The position numbers and the translations under genes are program-made. The notes beneath the pieces were generated by a model. The model searched no databases and was not told where the DNA came from. It saw only the letters and a program-made list of their open reading frames with translations. Shown here one piece after another: positions 1 through 7,903 of a stretch of DNA of 39,929 nucleotides (the first letter of the stretch is position 1; each line of letters starts with the position of its first letter). Origin of the DNA: Clostridia bacterium (lineage in GTDB: Bacteria > Bacillota > Clostridia > TANB77 > CAG-508); contig JAAVZN010000107.1 of NCBI GenBank assembly GCA_022791675.1, positions 1 through 39,929 of the forward strand, read 5' to 3'.

Positions 1-1
1 C

Positions 2-232
2 AGAATGAAAGCTGTTGCTTCTGTAACATTCGATAACGAATTCGCAGTACACGATATCAAAGTTATCGAAAGCCAAAATGGATTATTCATAGCTATGCCA
101 AGTAGAAAAACTCCAAACGGAGAATTCAAAGATATAGCACATCCAATCAATGCTGATACAAGAGAGAAAATTCAAAAAGCTATTTTAGAAGCTTATGAAG
201 CTCCAGAGACAGAAGAATCAGCAGCTGAATAA
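2..232 (+). CDS. spoVG: Septation protein SpoVG, 3' part
   Basis: SpoVG is a small nucleic-acid-binding regulator linked to septation, sporulation and virulence genes in Firmicutes. The visible part carries the family's core: a VHDIKVI strand, [10 protein letters not shown], then [12 protein letters not shown], and an acidic tail. The reading frame is open to the first base of the window and about 15-18 residues of the usual N-terminus are missing, so the gene starts upstream; the internal ATG at base 5 corresponds to a conserved internal Met, not the start. It is followed by a good hairpin terminator and then pth, a neighbourhood seen in many Firmicutes. Identification is secure; only the start is unseen. 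Confidence 0.93.
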   Translation, partial: RMKAVASVTFDNEFAVHDIKVIESQNGLFIAMPSRKTPNGEFKDIAHPINADTREKIQKAILEAYEAPETEESAAE

Positions 233-244
233 TGAATAGAGGTT

Positions 245-272
245 AAAAAAGCACTTGAAAAGGTGCTTTTTT
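245..272 (+). terminator. Rho-independent terminator after spoVG
   Basis: The stem GCACTT/AGGTGC has a GAAA loop, is flanked by A and T runs that lengthen the stem, and ends in six Ts. It lies just after the spoVG stop and before the pth promoter. Confidence 0.85.
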
Positions 273-273
273 G

Positions 274-302
274 TTGTAATAAAATTTAAAATCTGCTATA
301 AT
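274..302 (+). promoter_or_regulatory. Promoter of pth-rng
   Basis: TTGTAA at 274-279, a 17-base spacer and TATAAT at 297-302 with an extended -10 (TGC directly before it). It sits immediately after the spoVG terminator and about 60 bases before the pth start. Confidence 0.7.
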
Positions 303-363
303 ATACGATATAATAAATAAAAATACAAAGTAAAAGTAAAACAAAAAGAAGGTAGGAATCAAA

Positions 364-921
364 ATGTATTTAATAGTAGGACTGGGAAATCCAGAAAAAG
401 ACTATTCCAATACCAGACATAATATGGGATTTCATGTGATTAATAAAATTGCGAAACAATATGAAATCGAAATAAGTAAAAATAAATTTAAGGGAATGTA
501 TGGTAATGGGATAATAGAAGGAGAAAAAGTAATCTTACTAAAACCACAAACTTATATGAACTTAAGTGGCGAAAGTGTAAAAGAAATAATACAATTTTAT
601 AAAATAGAAGTAGAACAGCTAATTGTTATTTATGATGATATTGATATAGAACCAGGAATGATCAAACTAAGAAAATCAGGAGGACCAGGAACTCATAATG
701 GAATGAAATCAGTCGTTCATGAGTTAAATACACAAAATTTTAAACGCATTCGAGTAGGAATAGGAATGCCAATAGAAAAAGAAGATTTGATTGAATATGT
801 AATTGGTGCAATACCAGAAGAAGACAAAGAAAAATTAGAAAAGGGAACAGATTTGGCAAAAGAAGCAGTCATAGAAATGATCAAAAATGGAATGGATCAA
901 GCAATGAACAAATTTAATTAG
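364..921 (+). CDS. pth: Peptidyl-tRNA hydrolase
   Basis: Pth cleaves the ester bond of peptidyl-tRNAs released by stalled ribosomes and so recycles tRNA; it is cytosolic and essential. The 185 residues match the family's usual length. The start is GLGNPEKDYSNTRHN, with catalytic His19 and the Asn9 loop; Asn66 (QTYMNLSG), Asp92 (YDDID) and Asn112 (GPGTHNG) complete the active site. The ATG follows a GAAGGTAGG ribosome site. Sixteen bases separate it from the RNase E/G gene, so the two are probably co-transcribed from the promoter after spoVG. Confidence 0.97.
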   Translation: MYLIVGLGNPEKDYSNTRHNMGFHVINKIAKQYEIEISKNKFKGMYGNGIIEGEKVILLKPQTYMNLSGESVKEIIQFYKIEVEQLIVIYDDIDIEPGMIKLRKSGGPGTHNGMKSVVHELNTQNFKRIRVGIGMPIEKEDLIEYVIGAIPEEDKEKLEKGTDLAKEAVIEMIKNGMDQAMNKFN

Positions 922-937
922 AAGGGAAATAACAAAA

Positions 938-2122
938 ATGACAGAAATTATCATACAAACTAAAAAAGAAGAAAAACAAATTGCATTAATAGAAAATGGG
1001 AATTTAGTAGAATATTATGAAGAAGACAAGGAATATAGAAGAAGAGAAGGAAATATTTATATTGGAATTGTAAAAGATGTAATCAATGGAATGCAATCAG
1101 CATTTGTGGATATTGGAACAGAAAAAAATAGTTTTATTCATCTAAAAGATATTTTACCAAAAATTGACGAGACAAAACAAAAACAAGATGAAAATATTGA
1201 AATTAGCCAAGTTGTGAAGTGTAATCAAAAATTATTAGTACAAGTGAAAAAAGACAGTAATGAAAAAAAGGGAGCAAGAGTATCAAGTCATATAAATTTA
1301 CCAGGAAAATATATTGCATTACTTCCTAATACTGATATTGTAACAGTTTCACAAAAGATCGAAGAGAAAAAGGAACAAGAAAGATTAATTCAATTAGTTA
1401 AAGCAAATCTAACAGAAGGAAATGGAGCTATTATTCGAACTTCAGCACAAGGAAAAGAAAAGGAAGTAATAGAAGACATTAAAAAAGTAGAAAATAAGTG
1501 GAATCGTATTATTCAAACTAGTATTAATCCAGATTTAAGAGAACCACAATTGCTGTATAAAAGTGAAAATATTGTAGAAAAAATGCTAATGGATTTAGCA
1601 GATAATCATATTGAAAAAGTAACAGTAAATGATAAAAAAATAAAAAAAGACTTGGAAAATTTTAAGAATGAAAATCAAGAATATCAAGATTTAGACATTG
1701 TGTTAAAAGAAGAAGAAAATCTATTAAATCTTTATGATCTAGAAAAACAGATTGAGAAAATTAAAAACAGAAAAATTTGGCTAAAGTGTGGAGGTTTTAT
1801 TACAATTGATAAAACAGAGGCTTTGACTGCAATTGATGTAAATACAGGAAAATATACAGGAAATCAAAGTCTAGAGCAAACCGTTTTTAAGGTAAATCAG
1901 GAGGCAACCATTGAGATTGCAAAACAGTTGAGACTTAGAGATATTGGTGGTATCGTGATTGTTGATTATATTGATATGAAGGAAGAAGAAAATAAAAAGG
2001 AAGTTCAAAGAATTTTAGAGTTAGAGTTGAAAAAGGATAGAAGTAAAACACAAGTAGAAGGCTTTACTAAGTTGGATTTGATGGAATTAACAAGGAAACA
2101 TATTTGTAGTCATAAGGATTAA
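938..2122 (+). CDS. rng: Ribonuclease E/G family protein, short form
   Basis: Members of this family are endoribonucleases for rRNA maturation and mRNA decay. The N-terminal half has the family start (IYIGIVKDVINGMQSAFVDIG) with its embedded S1-type region. The catalytic core shows both metal-binding aspartates, Asp300 (TAIDVNTGK) and Asp343 (IVDYIDM), and the RQLRLRDIGG-like helix (KQLRLRDIGG). The protein stops right after ELTRKH, at 394 residues, so the zinc-link CPxC segment and the C-terminal small domain of Escherichia coli RNase G (489 residues) are missing. A hairpin follows within 15 bases, and I see no continuation in another frame, so this looks like a natural short form rather than a frameshift. 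The gene sits downstream of pth. Confidence 0.88.
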   Translation: MTEIIIQTKKEEKQIALIENGNLVEYYEEDKEYRRREGNIYIGIVKDVINGMQSAFVDIGTEKNSFIHLKDILPKIDETKQKQDENIEISQVVKCNQKLLVQVKKDSNEKKGARVSSHINLPGKYIALLPNTDIVTVSQKIEEKKEQERLIQLVKANLTEGNGAIIRTSAQGKEKEVIEDIKKVENKWNRIIQTSINPDLREPQLLYKSENIVEKMLMDLADNHIEKVTVNDKKIKKDLENFKNENQEYQDLDIVLKEEENLLNLYDLEKQIEKIKNRKIWLKCGGFITIDKTEALTAIDVNTGKYTGNQSLEQTVFKVNQEATIEIAKQLRLRDIGGIVIVDYIDMKEEENKKEVQRILELELKKDRSKTQVEGFTKLDLMELTRKHICSHKD

Positions 2123-2131
2123 TGAAACACA

Positions 2132-2158
2132 AAGAACACAGAAAAAACTGTGTTCCTT
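2132..2158. terminator. Convergent hairpin terminator
   Basis: GAACACAG (2134-2141) pairs with CTGTGTTC (2148-2155) across an A6 loop. It lies between the ends of the RNase E/G gene (plus) and the small membrane protein gene (minus). The T-rich tail is better on the minus strand, so it may serve both. Confidence 0.6.
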
Positions 2159-2170
2159 ATGCTATGAAAC

Positions 2171-2512
2171 TTATCTTTCCCATTGGCCAATGTTATGCTT
2201 ATACATAAAAACAAAGGTCATTATTCCAGCCATGAGACTGGGGATTACAAATAGGGATTCTTGATATGCAAATATCAAAGAAATCCATACACTGCTCCCC
2301 ATAGCGATACTGAAGCACAGAACTTCTTTTAATGGCACAGAGGGTTCTGTTGGTTCAGAAAGGTATGCTTGTAGAGAAATGAAAAAAATTCCTCCACAAA
2401 CAAGTAACACTAAATTACCATAGAGTATAAATAGTGCTACCTCCAAACTAATGGTTACTAAAGATATACCCAAAAAGCATTTGAGGTACAACTTTTTTTC
2501 CCGTTGTTTCAT
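2171..2512 (-). CDS. Small multi-pass membrane protein, unknown function
   Basis: No family recognised. The 113 residues start with a basic MKQREKKLYLK stretch and then form about four hydrophobic segments (near residues 12-30, 33-48, 66-84 and 88-104), so it is an integral membrane protein with a short charged C-terminus (HNIGQWER). A strong AAAGGAGG site and a good promoter precede the start on the minus strand. Codon 4 is CGG (plus-strand 2501-2503), one of only three in-frame CGG codons in the window that is not at a +1 shift; skipping its first base would give a 17-residue peptide. The gene stands alone between oppositely oriented genes, and could be an acquired gene. Confidence 0.7.
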   Translation of the reverse strand: MKQREKKLYLKCFLGISLVTISLEVALFILYGNLVLLVCGGIFFISLQAYLSEPTEPSVPLKEVLCFSIAMGSSVWISLIFAYQESLFVIPSLMAGIMTFVFMYKHNIGQWER

Positions 2513-2550
2513 AATTACCTCCTTTGAAACTACCTCAAAGTAACAGGTAT

Positions 2551-2579
2551 ATTATACCATATTGACATAAAAATAACAA
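2551..2579 (-). promoter_or_regulatory. Promoter of the small membrane protein gene
   Basis: Read on the minus strand: TTGTTA, 17-base spacer, TATAAT with TGG directly upstream (extended -10). It drives the gene ending at 2171. Confidence 0.6.
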
Positions 2580-2638
2580 TATTAAAAAAGAAATATCTCG
2601 AAAAAGTAAAAAAAAGAAAGAAAAAAAGAGGTGCATTC

Positions 2639-4003
2639 GTGAAAGTAGGATTTATATCATTAGGTTGTAGTAAAAATTTAATTGATACAGAAGCAACGAT
2701 TGGATTATTTAAAAAGAATAAATATGAAATTGTAAATGATGAAAAAATGGCAGAAATTATCGTAATTAATACTTGTGGCTTCATTGAAACAGCAAAAGAG
2801 GAAGCAATTAATACGATTTTAGAAATGGCCGAATATAAAAAACAAAAATGCAAATACCTAATTGTTATGGGGTGTTTAGTGCAAAGATATTATGAGGAAT
2901 TAATCAAAGTAATTCCAGAAGTCGATCTATTTATAAAAATACAAGAATATGATAAATTGTGGGAAAAGATAGAAGACTTAATTCAAAGGGATATTGTAAT
3001 AAAAAGCAAAACAAAACCAATCAAAAAAATATTAGATATGCCAGCAATGCCAATGCTAACGCAAGAACAATTTAAGAATCGAGTTCTTACAACAGGGAAT
3101 CACTATGCTTATTTAAAGATAGGAGAAGGTTGCAGTAATCGATGTACTTATTGTGCAATTCCTTATATTAGGGGAAGATATGTTAGTAGAAAACAAGAAG
3201 ATATTATAGAAGAAGCCAGAGAGCTAGCCAAACAAGGAATCAAAGAACTAATTATAATTGCGCAAGATACTACAAAATATGGAACCGATTTGTATGGAAA
3301 AAGTAAATTAGCAGAATTATTAGAAGAAATAAGCCACATACAAGGTATTAAGTGGATTCGTTTCTTATATTCTTATCCAGAGGGAATTACAGATGAATTA
3401 ATCAATGTGGTAGCTAACAATCCTAAAATTATGAATTATTTTGATATACCAATTCAACACATTGCAGATCCTATTTTAAAGAAAATGAATCGACATACAA
3501 CTAAAAAACAAATTCAAGATTTAATTCAAAAAATAAGAAATAGGATTCCAGATGTTACCCTACGAACAAGTCTTATTGTTGGATTCCCTGGAGAAACGAA
3601 GGAAGATTTTGCAGAACTAATGACTTTTGTAAAAGAGGTAAAATTTGATAAACTAGGAACTTTTATCTATTCAAAAGAAGAGGGAACACCAGCAGAAAAA
3701 TTGCCAAATCAAATTCATGGGAATACGAAAAAAGCAAGATACAATAGGATTATGGAATTACAACAAGGAATTTCAAGAAAAATTTTAGAAAATAAACTGG
3801 GTCAACAATATGAAATTTTATTGGAGGAAAAATCTTTTGATGGAAAATATTTCATCGGAAGAACCAAACAAGATGTACCAGATATTGATGGATTAGTGTA
3901 TATTAAAAATGAAAAGATTGATTCTAAAATTAAGATAGGAGATTTTATAAAATGTCAAATAACAGAAATTAGTAATTATGATTTAATTGCTAAAATTATA
4001 TAA
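2639..4003 (+). CDS. rimO: Ribosomal protein S12 methylthiotransferase RimO
   Basis: RimO is a radical-SAM enzyme that adds a methylthio group to an aspartate of ribosomal protein S12, using two 4Fe-4S clusters. The N-terminal UPF0004 domain has Cys10 (SLGCSKNLID), Cys46 (NTCGF) and Cys79 (MGCLVQ). The radical-SAM cluster is Cys165, Cys169 and Cys172 (GCSNRCTYCAIP), and a TRAM domain ends the 454-residue protein. The SLGCSKN and GCSNRC wording fits RimO rather than the tRNA enzyme MiaB. The start is GTG, seven bases after an AGAGG ribosome site. The next gene begins 17 bases downstream. Confidence 0.96.
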   Translation: MKVGFISLGCSKNLIDTEATIGLFKKNKYEIVNDEKMAEIIVINTCGFIETAKEEAINTILEMAEYKKQKCKYLIVMGCLVQRYYEELIKVIPEVDLFIKIQEYDKLWEKIEDLIQRDIVIKSKTKPIKKILDMPAMPMLTQEQFKNRVLTTGNHYAYLKIGEGCSNRCTYCAIPYIRGRYVSRKQEDIIEEARELAKQGIKELIIIAQDTTKYGTDLYGKSKLAELLEEISHIQGIKWIRFLYSYPEGITDELINVVANNPKIMNYFDIPIQHIADPILKKMNRHTTKKQIQDLIQKIRNRIPDVTLRTSLIVGFPGETKEDFAELMTFVKEVKFDKLGTFIYSKEEGTPAEKLPNQIHGNTKKARYNRIMELQQGISRKILENKLGQQYEILLEEKSFDGKYFIGRTKQDVPDIDGLVYIKNEKIDSKIKIGDFIKCQITEISNYDLIAKII

Positions 4004-4020
4004 AATGGAGAAAAAAGAAA

Positions 4021-5217
4021 ATGGATATCAAACTAAAAAATGGTGGTAAAATAAAAATAGAAATAATGAAAAATGAAGATTTATACGAATACTATATGGG
4101 TGGAAGAAAAATTGGTGTGTGCGATCCTAAAATTATGAAAGAAAATATTTTGATTTTACAAAATACATTAGGAAATGAATTAGCTGGTCAAATAAGAGAT
4201 GAAATTAATTTATTAGACAAAACAGAAATACAAAAAGAAGCACAAAAAAATAAAGAAATACAAGATTATGCAAAAAATATCGGAATTGAAAAAATAAGAA
4301 ATATTTATGAAGTTGATATACCAGAAGAAACAGAAGAAATAACAACATCAGATATTTCTATTAAGCAATCAATAGAATTATCAGAAAGAGCGAATGATTT
4401 ACACGATTTGAAAAAGTGGTTAGGAGGGAACATACCATCAAAATTTACCAAGTTAGTAGTAATTGATTCAGCAGACATGAAAGAAATGAAAGATGGAAAG
4501 GGAGAAAATTATCAAAGAAATTCAACTCGATATGATTTAGCTTTGGTAGATCAGAACCATCGAGTAGAACCATTGAAAAATTATATTCCAGAATTAGAGC
4601 AAAGAAGTGCTTCAGGTAGTAATCCAACTGCTCCAAAGTATCAAGTTGATAAAAATGGAGAAGTAGAAAAAGATGCAATATTAAGTGAATATGAAATAGC
4701 TGGAAAAATCATTCAAATTGATAATAAGGAAATGGGAAGAGTAGAAGTAAATATTGGTCAAGAAGAACATAGTGGAAATGAGACAATGGGAGTGCAATTA
4801 AGAGATAGTAATTCTGTTTATACAGTTGATACAGAGGTAAGAAGAGTATTGGGAGAATATGAGAGAAATGGACAACGTACGGTTGACGAAAATTTAAAAG
4901 AAATAAAGAAGCATGAAGAACAAAATCTAAAATGTGACCCAAAATATAATTTTAAAGATATTGATGGGGAGATAGACACGGTATCAGAGGGATATTTCAC
5001 AGAAGAATATGTAATCGATGAAAAAGGAAATCAGTATTCTTATCAAGAGTTAGCAACTAGATGGGGAAAATATGCAGATGGTAAGCCAGATGTAGAAGCT
5101 ACGAAAGATTGGTTACAAAAGGAAAAGAAGGAAAATCCTCAAATTTCAATTGAGGATTTACTAGAAAAAGGTGATGAAGAACATGAAGATCCAAGAGCAC
5201 CAGAGGCAATTAAATAG
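4021..5217 (+). CDS. Unknown charged cytosolic protein
   Basis: I do not recognise this 398-residue protein. It has no signal peptide or membrane segment and is rich in Glu, Lys, Asn and Gln. The first 40 residues look like a small beta-rich unit (KLKNGGKIKIEI, YYMGGRKIGV), followed by a charged helical stretch (residues 60-130) and a long polar C-terminal part ending in DEEHEDPRAPEAIK. A GGAG site precedes the ATG. It starts 17 bases after rimO and may share its transcript, but nothing suggests a link to methylthiolation. Its stop overlaps the stop of the convergent transporter gene by a few bases. Confidence 0.75.
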   Translation: MDIKLKNGGKIKIEIMKNEDLYEYYMGGRKIGVCDPKIMKENILILQNTLGNELAGQIRDEINLLDKTEIQKEAQKNKEIQDYAKNIGIEKIRNIYEVDIPEETEEITTSDISIKQSIELSERANDLHDLKKWLGGNIPSKFTKLVVIDSADMKEMKDGKGENYQRNSTRYDLALVDQNHRVEPLKNYIPELEQRSASGSNPTAPKYQVDKNGEVEKDAILSEYEIAGKIIQIDNKEMGRVEVNIGQEEHSGNETMGVQLRDSNSVYTVDTEVRRVLGEYERNGQRTVDENLKEIKKHEEQNLKCDPKYNFKDIDGEIDTVSEGYFTEEYVIDEKGNQYSYQELATRWGKYADGKPDVEATKDWLQKEKKENPQISIEDLLEKGDEEHEDPRAPEAIK

Positions 5218-6070
5218 GATTGACATGAACAATTGTCTTATAAATTTGATCTAATCCATTCACATTTTTTTCAAGGTTATCAGCTAATTCATGACTTTCA
5301 AAAGTGGTCATGTTGCCATCTAATCCAATGGTTAAAAAAACTAAGTACTTGGAACCAACAGGAGTGGATACGATATCTTCTACTGTTTTGATTTCCTTGT
5401 AACTATGTGCAATGTCTAAGATCAAATCTTTTGTCTTATCATCAACACTAATATCCATTAAGACATTATAGCTTTCGATAAAAATGGTAATACCCGTATA
5501 ACAAATCCAGATGGAAATACCAATCCCAACAATTCCATCAAACCAATAAATATCAGCTAAGGTCAGTAAGATAGAAAATAATGTGAAAGTTGTCACAATA
5601 CAGTCATTTTTGTGGTCTTTCATATTGGCTTCTAATAAGATATTAGAAGATTGAGATTGGGCATGTTTGGTATATAGAAAGAGTATGAGTTTCGTTAGAA
5701 TTGTCACAATACATACAGCAACTAAAAACCAGGAAAATTGCAGTTTGCTTCCAAGAAATAATGTGACAACAGAATCATAGAGTAATTTGCTAGCAACAAA
5801 AATCATAGAAATACTAATAAACATAGAAAAGATATATTCAGCTTTTCCATGACCCAAATTATGATCCTTGTCATTTGGTACACTGGCAATTTTGTTACCA
5901 ATGAATGTCATGAGTGAGGCAAAGATATCACCAGCACTGTTAAAACTATCTGCAATCATGGCTTGACTATGACTGATAAAACCAACCATTGCTTTTATCA
6001 TTAGTAGAAAGATATTTCCAATGATGCCATAGATGCCAGCTCTTTTGGTCAGGATATATTTTTTTTCCAT
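5210..6070 (-). CDS. Cation diffusion facilitator family transporter
   Basis: CDF proteins export divalent metals such as Zn, Mn, Fe or Co across the membrane by proton antiport. The 286 residues fit: six hydrophobic segments in the first 200 residues, the metal-site helix MIADSFNSAGD with aspartates at the expected i and i+4 spacing, the loop DHNLGHGKAEY, and a C-terminal cytosolic domain (residues 205-286, DISVDDKTKDLILDIAH...). The metal cannot be told from sequence. It is a single-gene unit; its start follows a weak GTTGAAAAAATGG region at the plus-strand end, and its stop overlaps that of the convergent gene. Confidence 0.92.
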   Translation of the reverse strand: MEKKYILTKRAGIYGIIGNIFLLMIKAMVGFISHSQAMIADSFNSAGDIFASLMTFIGNKIASVPNDKDHNLGHGKAEYIFSMFISISMIFVASKLLYDSVVTLFLGSKLQFSWFLVAVCIVTILTKLILFLYTKHAQSQSSNILLEANMKDHKNDCIVTTFTLFSILLTLADIYWFDGIVGIGISIWICYTGITIFIESYNVLMDISVDDKTKDLILDIAHSYKEIKTVEDIVSTPVGSKYLVFLTIGLDGNMTTFESHELADNLEKNVNGLDQIYKTIVHVNPI

Positions 6071-6143
6071 TTTTTCAACTCCATTTTTATTTTATTATAT
6101 TTTATGATTATATCATATTAATTAGAAATAAGAAAGATTTGTA

Positions 6144-6172
6144 TTGCAAAAAAATGCCAAACATGGTATAAT
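6144..6172 (+). promoter_or_regulatory. Promoter of the single-helix protein gene
   Basis: TTGCAA at 6144-6149, 17-base spacer, TATAAT at 6167-6172 with TGG before it. It overlaps the TTG that would start a longer reading frame, which argues for the ATG at 6219. Confidence 0.75.
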
Positions 6173-6218
6173 TTTAAAAGAGGTACCAAAGGAAAGAAAC
6201 AAAAGAGAGGTAGGAAAA

Positions 6219-6557
6219 ATGACAGGATTCACACTTATTTATCTATTGATATTTGTAATTTTTGCTTTAGTAGCATTTGCCATTATGCAAATTAAATTGT
6301 TTGGTATGAAAGTAAAAGATTTTTGGTCTTTTATTGAAGCCAATCAAATGTTAGACAAATTGTATAAGTTTGCTAGGCAATATGAAAATATGTCACCACA
6401 AGAACAGTTAATCTATTTGGCAGAAGCAGAAAGAATTTTTACGGCTTTTGATAAGGTGCCAGATACATTGTGGGAAGAAGAATATGATAAGTATAAAACA
6501 GTTGTGTCAAAGTATAAAGATATTAAAATGATACGTTGGGCTGAGGAAAATAAATAA
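6219..6557 (+). CDS. Small single-pass membrane protein, unknown function
   Basis: No family recognised. The 112 residues begin with one hydrophobic helix (FTLIYLLIFVIFALVAFAIM) followed by a cytosolic, mostly helical and charged domain (KDFWSFIEANQMLDKLYKFARQYE, then PQEQLIYLAEAERIFTAFDKVP). I chose the ATG at 6219 because an AGAGAGGTAGG site precedes it and because the upstream extension lies inside a clear promoter. It is monocistronic, ending at a hairpin terminator. Confidence 0.8.
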   Translation: MTGFTLIYLLIFVIFALVAFAIMQIKLFGMKVKDFWSFIEANQMLDKLYKFARQYENMSPQEQLIYLAEAERIFTAFDKVPDTLWEEEYDKYKTVVSKYKDIKMIRWAEENK

Positions 6558-6564
6558 AAGAGAA

Positions 6565-6593
6565 GATCGTCAAAATAATAGGCGATTTTTTTA
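6565..6593 (+). terminator. Terminator of the single-helix protein gene
   Basis: ATCGTC (6566-6571) pairs with GGCGAT (6581-6586) and is followed by seven Ts. Confidence 0.7.
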
Positions 6594-6719
6594 TTGGATA
6601 GAAAAAATGAATATTAGATAGGAAAAATATACAGAAAAACGAAACTTAAACAAATTACTTGTAAAATTTCATAAATTAGTGTAAAATACCAATAGATTGT
6701 AAATAATGATAAAGACAAA

Positions 6720-6775
6720 AATTGGAGATGTGTCCCTAATTGCACAAAAATGTGCAAAAAGAACCGTCCCCAATT
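6720..6775. repeat. Nested palindromic intergenic element, REP-like
   Basis: AATTGG (6720-6725) and CCAATT (6770-6775) enclose a perfect inner hairpin TTGCACA-AAAA-TGTGCAA (6740-6757). GTCCC occurs on both sides (6732-6736 and 6766-6770). Its build resembles short clostridial intergenic repeats with an ACCGTCCCC core, but only one copy is in this window, so repetition is not shown. Confidence 0.4.
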
Positions 6776-6790
6776 GGACAAGGAGAAAAA

Positions 6791-7849
6791 ATGAGATTTG
6801 TAGATAGTGAAGAGTCAAAAAAAGAGTATAAAAAATTTTTAGAAGGGCATGAAAGATGTAATTTTCAACAAGCATTGGAATGGGCAGAGGTAAAAAAGCC
6901 AAATTGGAAACCAGAGGTTATTTTAGCGGAAGGAAATAATGGGGAAATTATAGGTTCTTTATGTGTATGGATTCGTAAAATGCCAGTTTTTGGAAACATC
7001 ATGTATTCTTCTCGTGGACCTGTTTGTGATATTCATAACATGGAGGTTATGAAGCAGTTGACAGATGGAGCTAAAGAATTAGCGAAAAAATATCATGCTA
7101 TTGTTTTAAGAATAGAACCAGACATTGTAAGTGAGGATCAAGATTTTAGAAATATTGTGACCAATTTAGGGTATCATATTAAAGACGATGCGAAAGATTT
7201 TAAAGATGAAATTCAACCAAGATATGTATTTCGATTAGATATTAAAGGAAAGACAGAAGAAGAAATAATGGCAGGGTTTAAACAAAAATGGAGATATAAT
7301 ATTCGTTTAGCAACGAAAAAAGGGGTAACCATAAAAGATGGAACCAGAGAAGATTTAAAAGATTTCCATAAGATTATGATTGAAACAGGTGCAAGAGATG
7401 GTTTTATTATAAGACCATTAGAATATTTTGAAAAAATGTATGATTGCTTAGGACCAGATCATATTAAAATCTTAATGGCATATTATGAAGGACAACCAAT
7501 TTCAGGTGTAATTCCTATTTTTTATGGTAATAAAACTTGGTATTTGTATGGAGCGAGTAGTAATGCACATCGTAACTTAATGCCAAACTATTTGTTACAA
7601 TGGGAAATGATAAAAATGGCAATCCAAAGGAAAGATGATATGTATGATTTTAGAGGAGTATCTGGAGTCGTAGATGAAAATCACCCACAATATGGATTGT
7701 ATCGATTTAAACAAGGATTTGGTGCAACTTTTACAGAATTTGTAGGAGAAGTTTATTTACCATTTAAACCTCTTACTTATAAATTGTATCGTTTTTCAGA
7801 AAAGGCTTTTAGAACCATAAGACAATTAAAAATGAAATTCAAAAAATAA
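6791..7849 (+). CDS. FemAB-family aminoacyltransferase (peptidoglycan bridge formation)
   Basis: FemABX enzymes use aminoacyl-tRNA to add amino acids to the lipid II stem peptide. The 352 residues show two GNAT-like halves: the N-terminal part (CNFQQALEWAEVK, then GSLCVWIRKMPVFGNIMYSSRGPV) and the C-terminal part (ARDGFIIRPLEYFEKM, YGASSNAHRNLMPNYLLQWEMIK, DFRGVSG), which are family hallmarks. The ATG at 6791 follows AAGGAG; a longer frame runs back through the palindromic element and is not credible. The alanine racemase gene follows 54 bases on, which supports a wall-peptide role. The amino acid added cannot be read from sequence. Confidence 0.9.
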   Translation: MRFVDSEESKKEYKKFLEGHERCNFQQALEWAEVKKPNWKPEVILAEGNNGEIIGSLCVWIRKMPVFGNIMYSSRGPVCDIHNMEVMKQLTDGAKELAKKYHAIVLRIEPDIVSEDQDFRNIVTNLGYHIKDDAKDFKDEIQPRYVFRLDIKGKTEEEIMAGFKQKWRYNIRLATKKGVTIKDGTREDLKDFHKIMIETGARDGFIIRPLEYFEKMYDCLGPDHIKILMAYYEGQPISGVIPIFYGNKTWYLYGASSNAHRNLMPNYLLQWEMIKMAIQRKDDMYDFRGVSGVVDENHPQYGLYRFKQGFGATFTEFVGEVYLPFKPLTYKLYRFSEKAFRTIRQLKMKFKK

Positions 7850-7903
7850 TTGGTTAAAGATAGTATTTTTTAGAGCTACTAAAATTAGTATGGAGGAATA
7901 GAC

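Noticed and set aside
6144..6218. TTG start and 25-residue extension of the single-helix protein
   Set aside because: The TTG lies in a consensus -35 box, and the ATG at 6219 has a good ribosome site.
6740..6790. N-terminal extension of the FemAB-like protein
   Set aside because: It runs through a palindromic element without a ribosome site, while the ATG at 6791 has AAGGAG.
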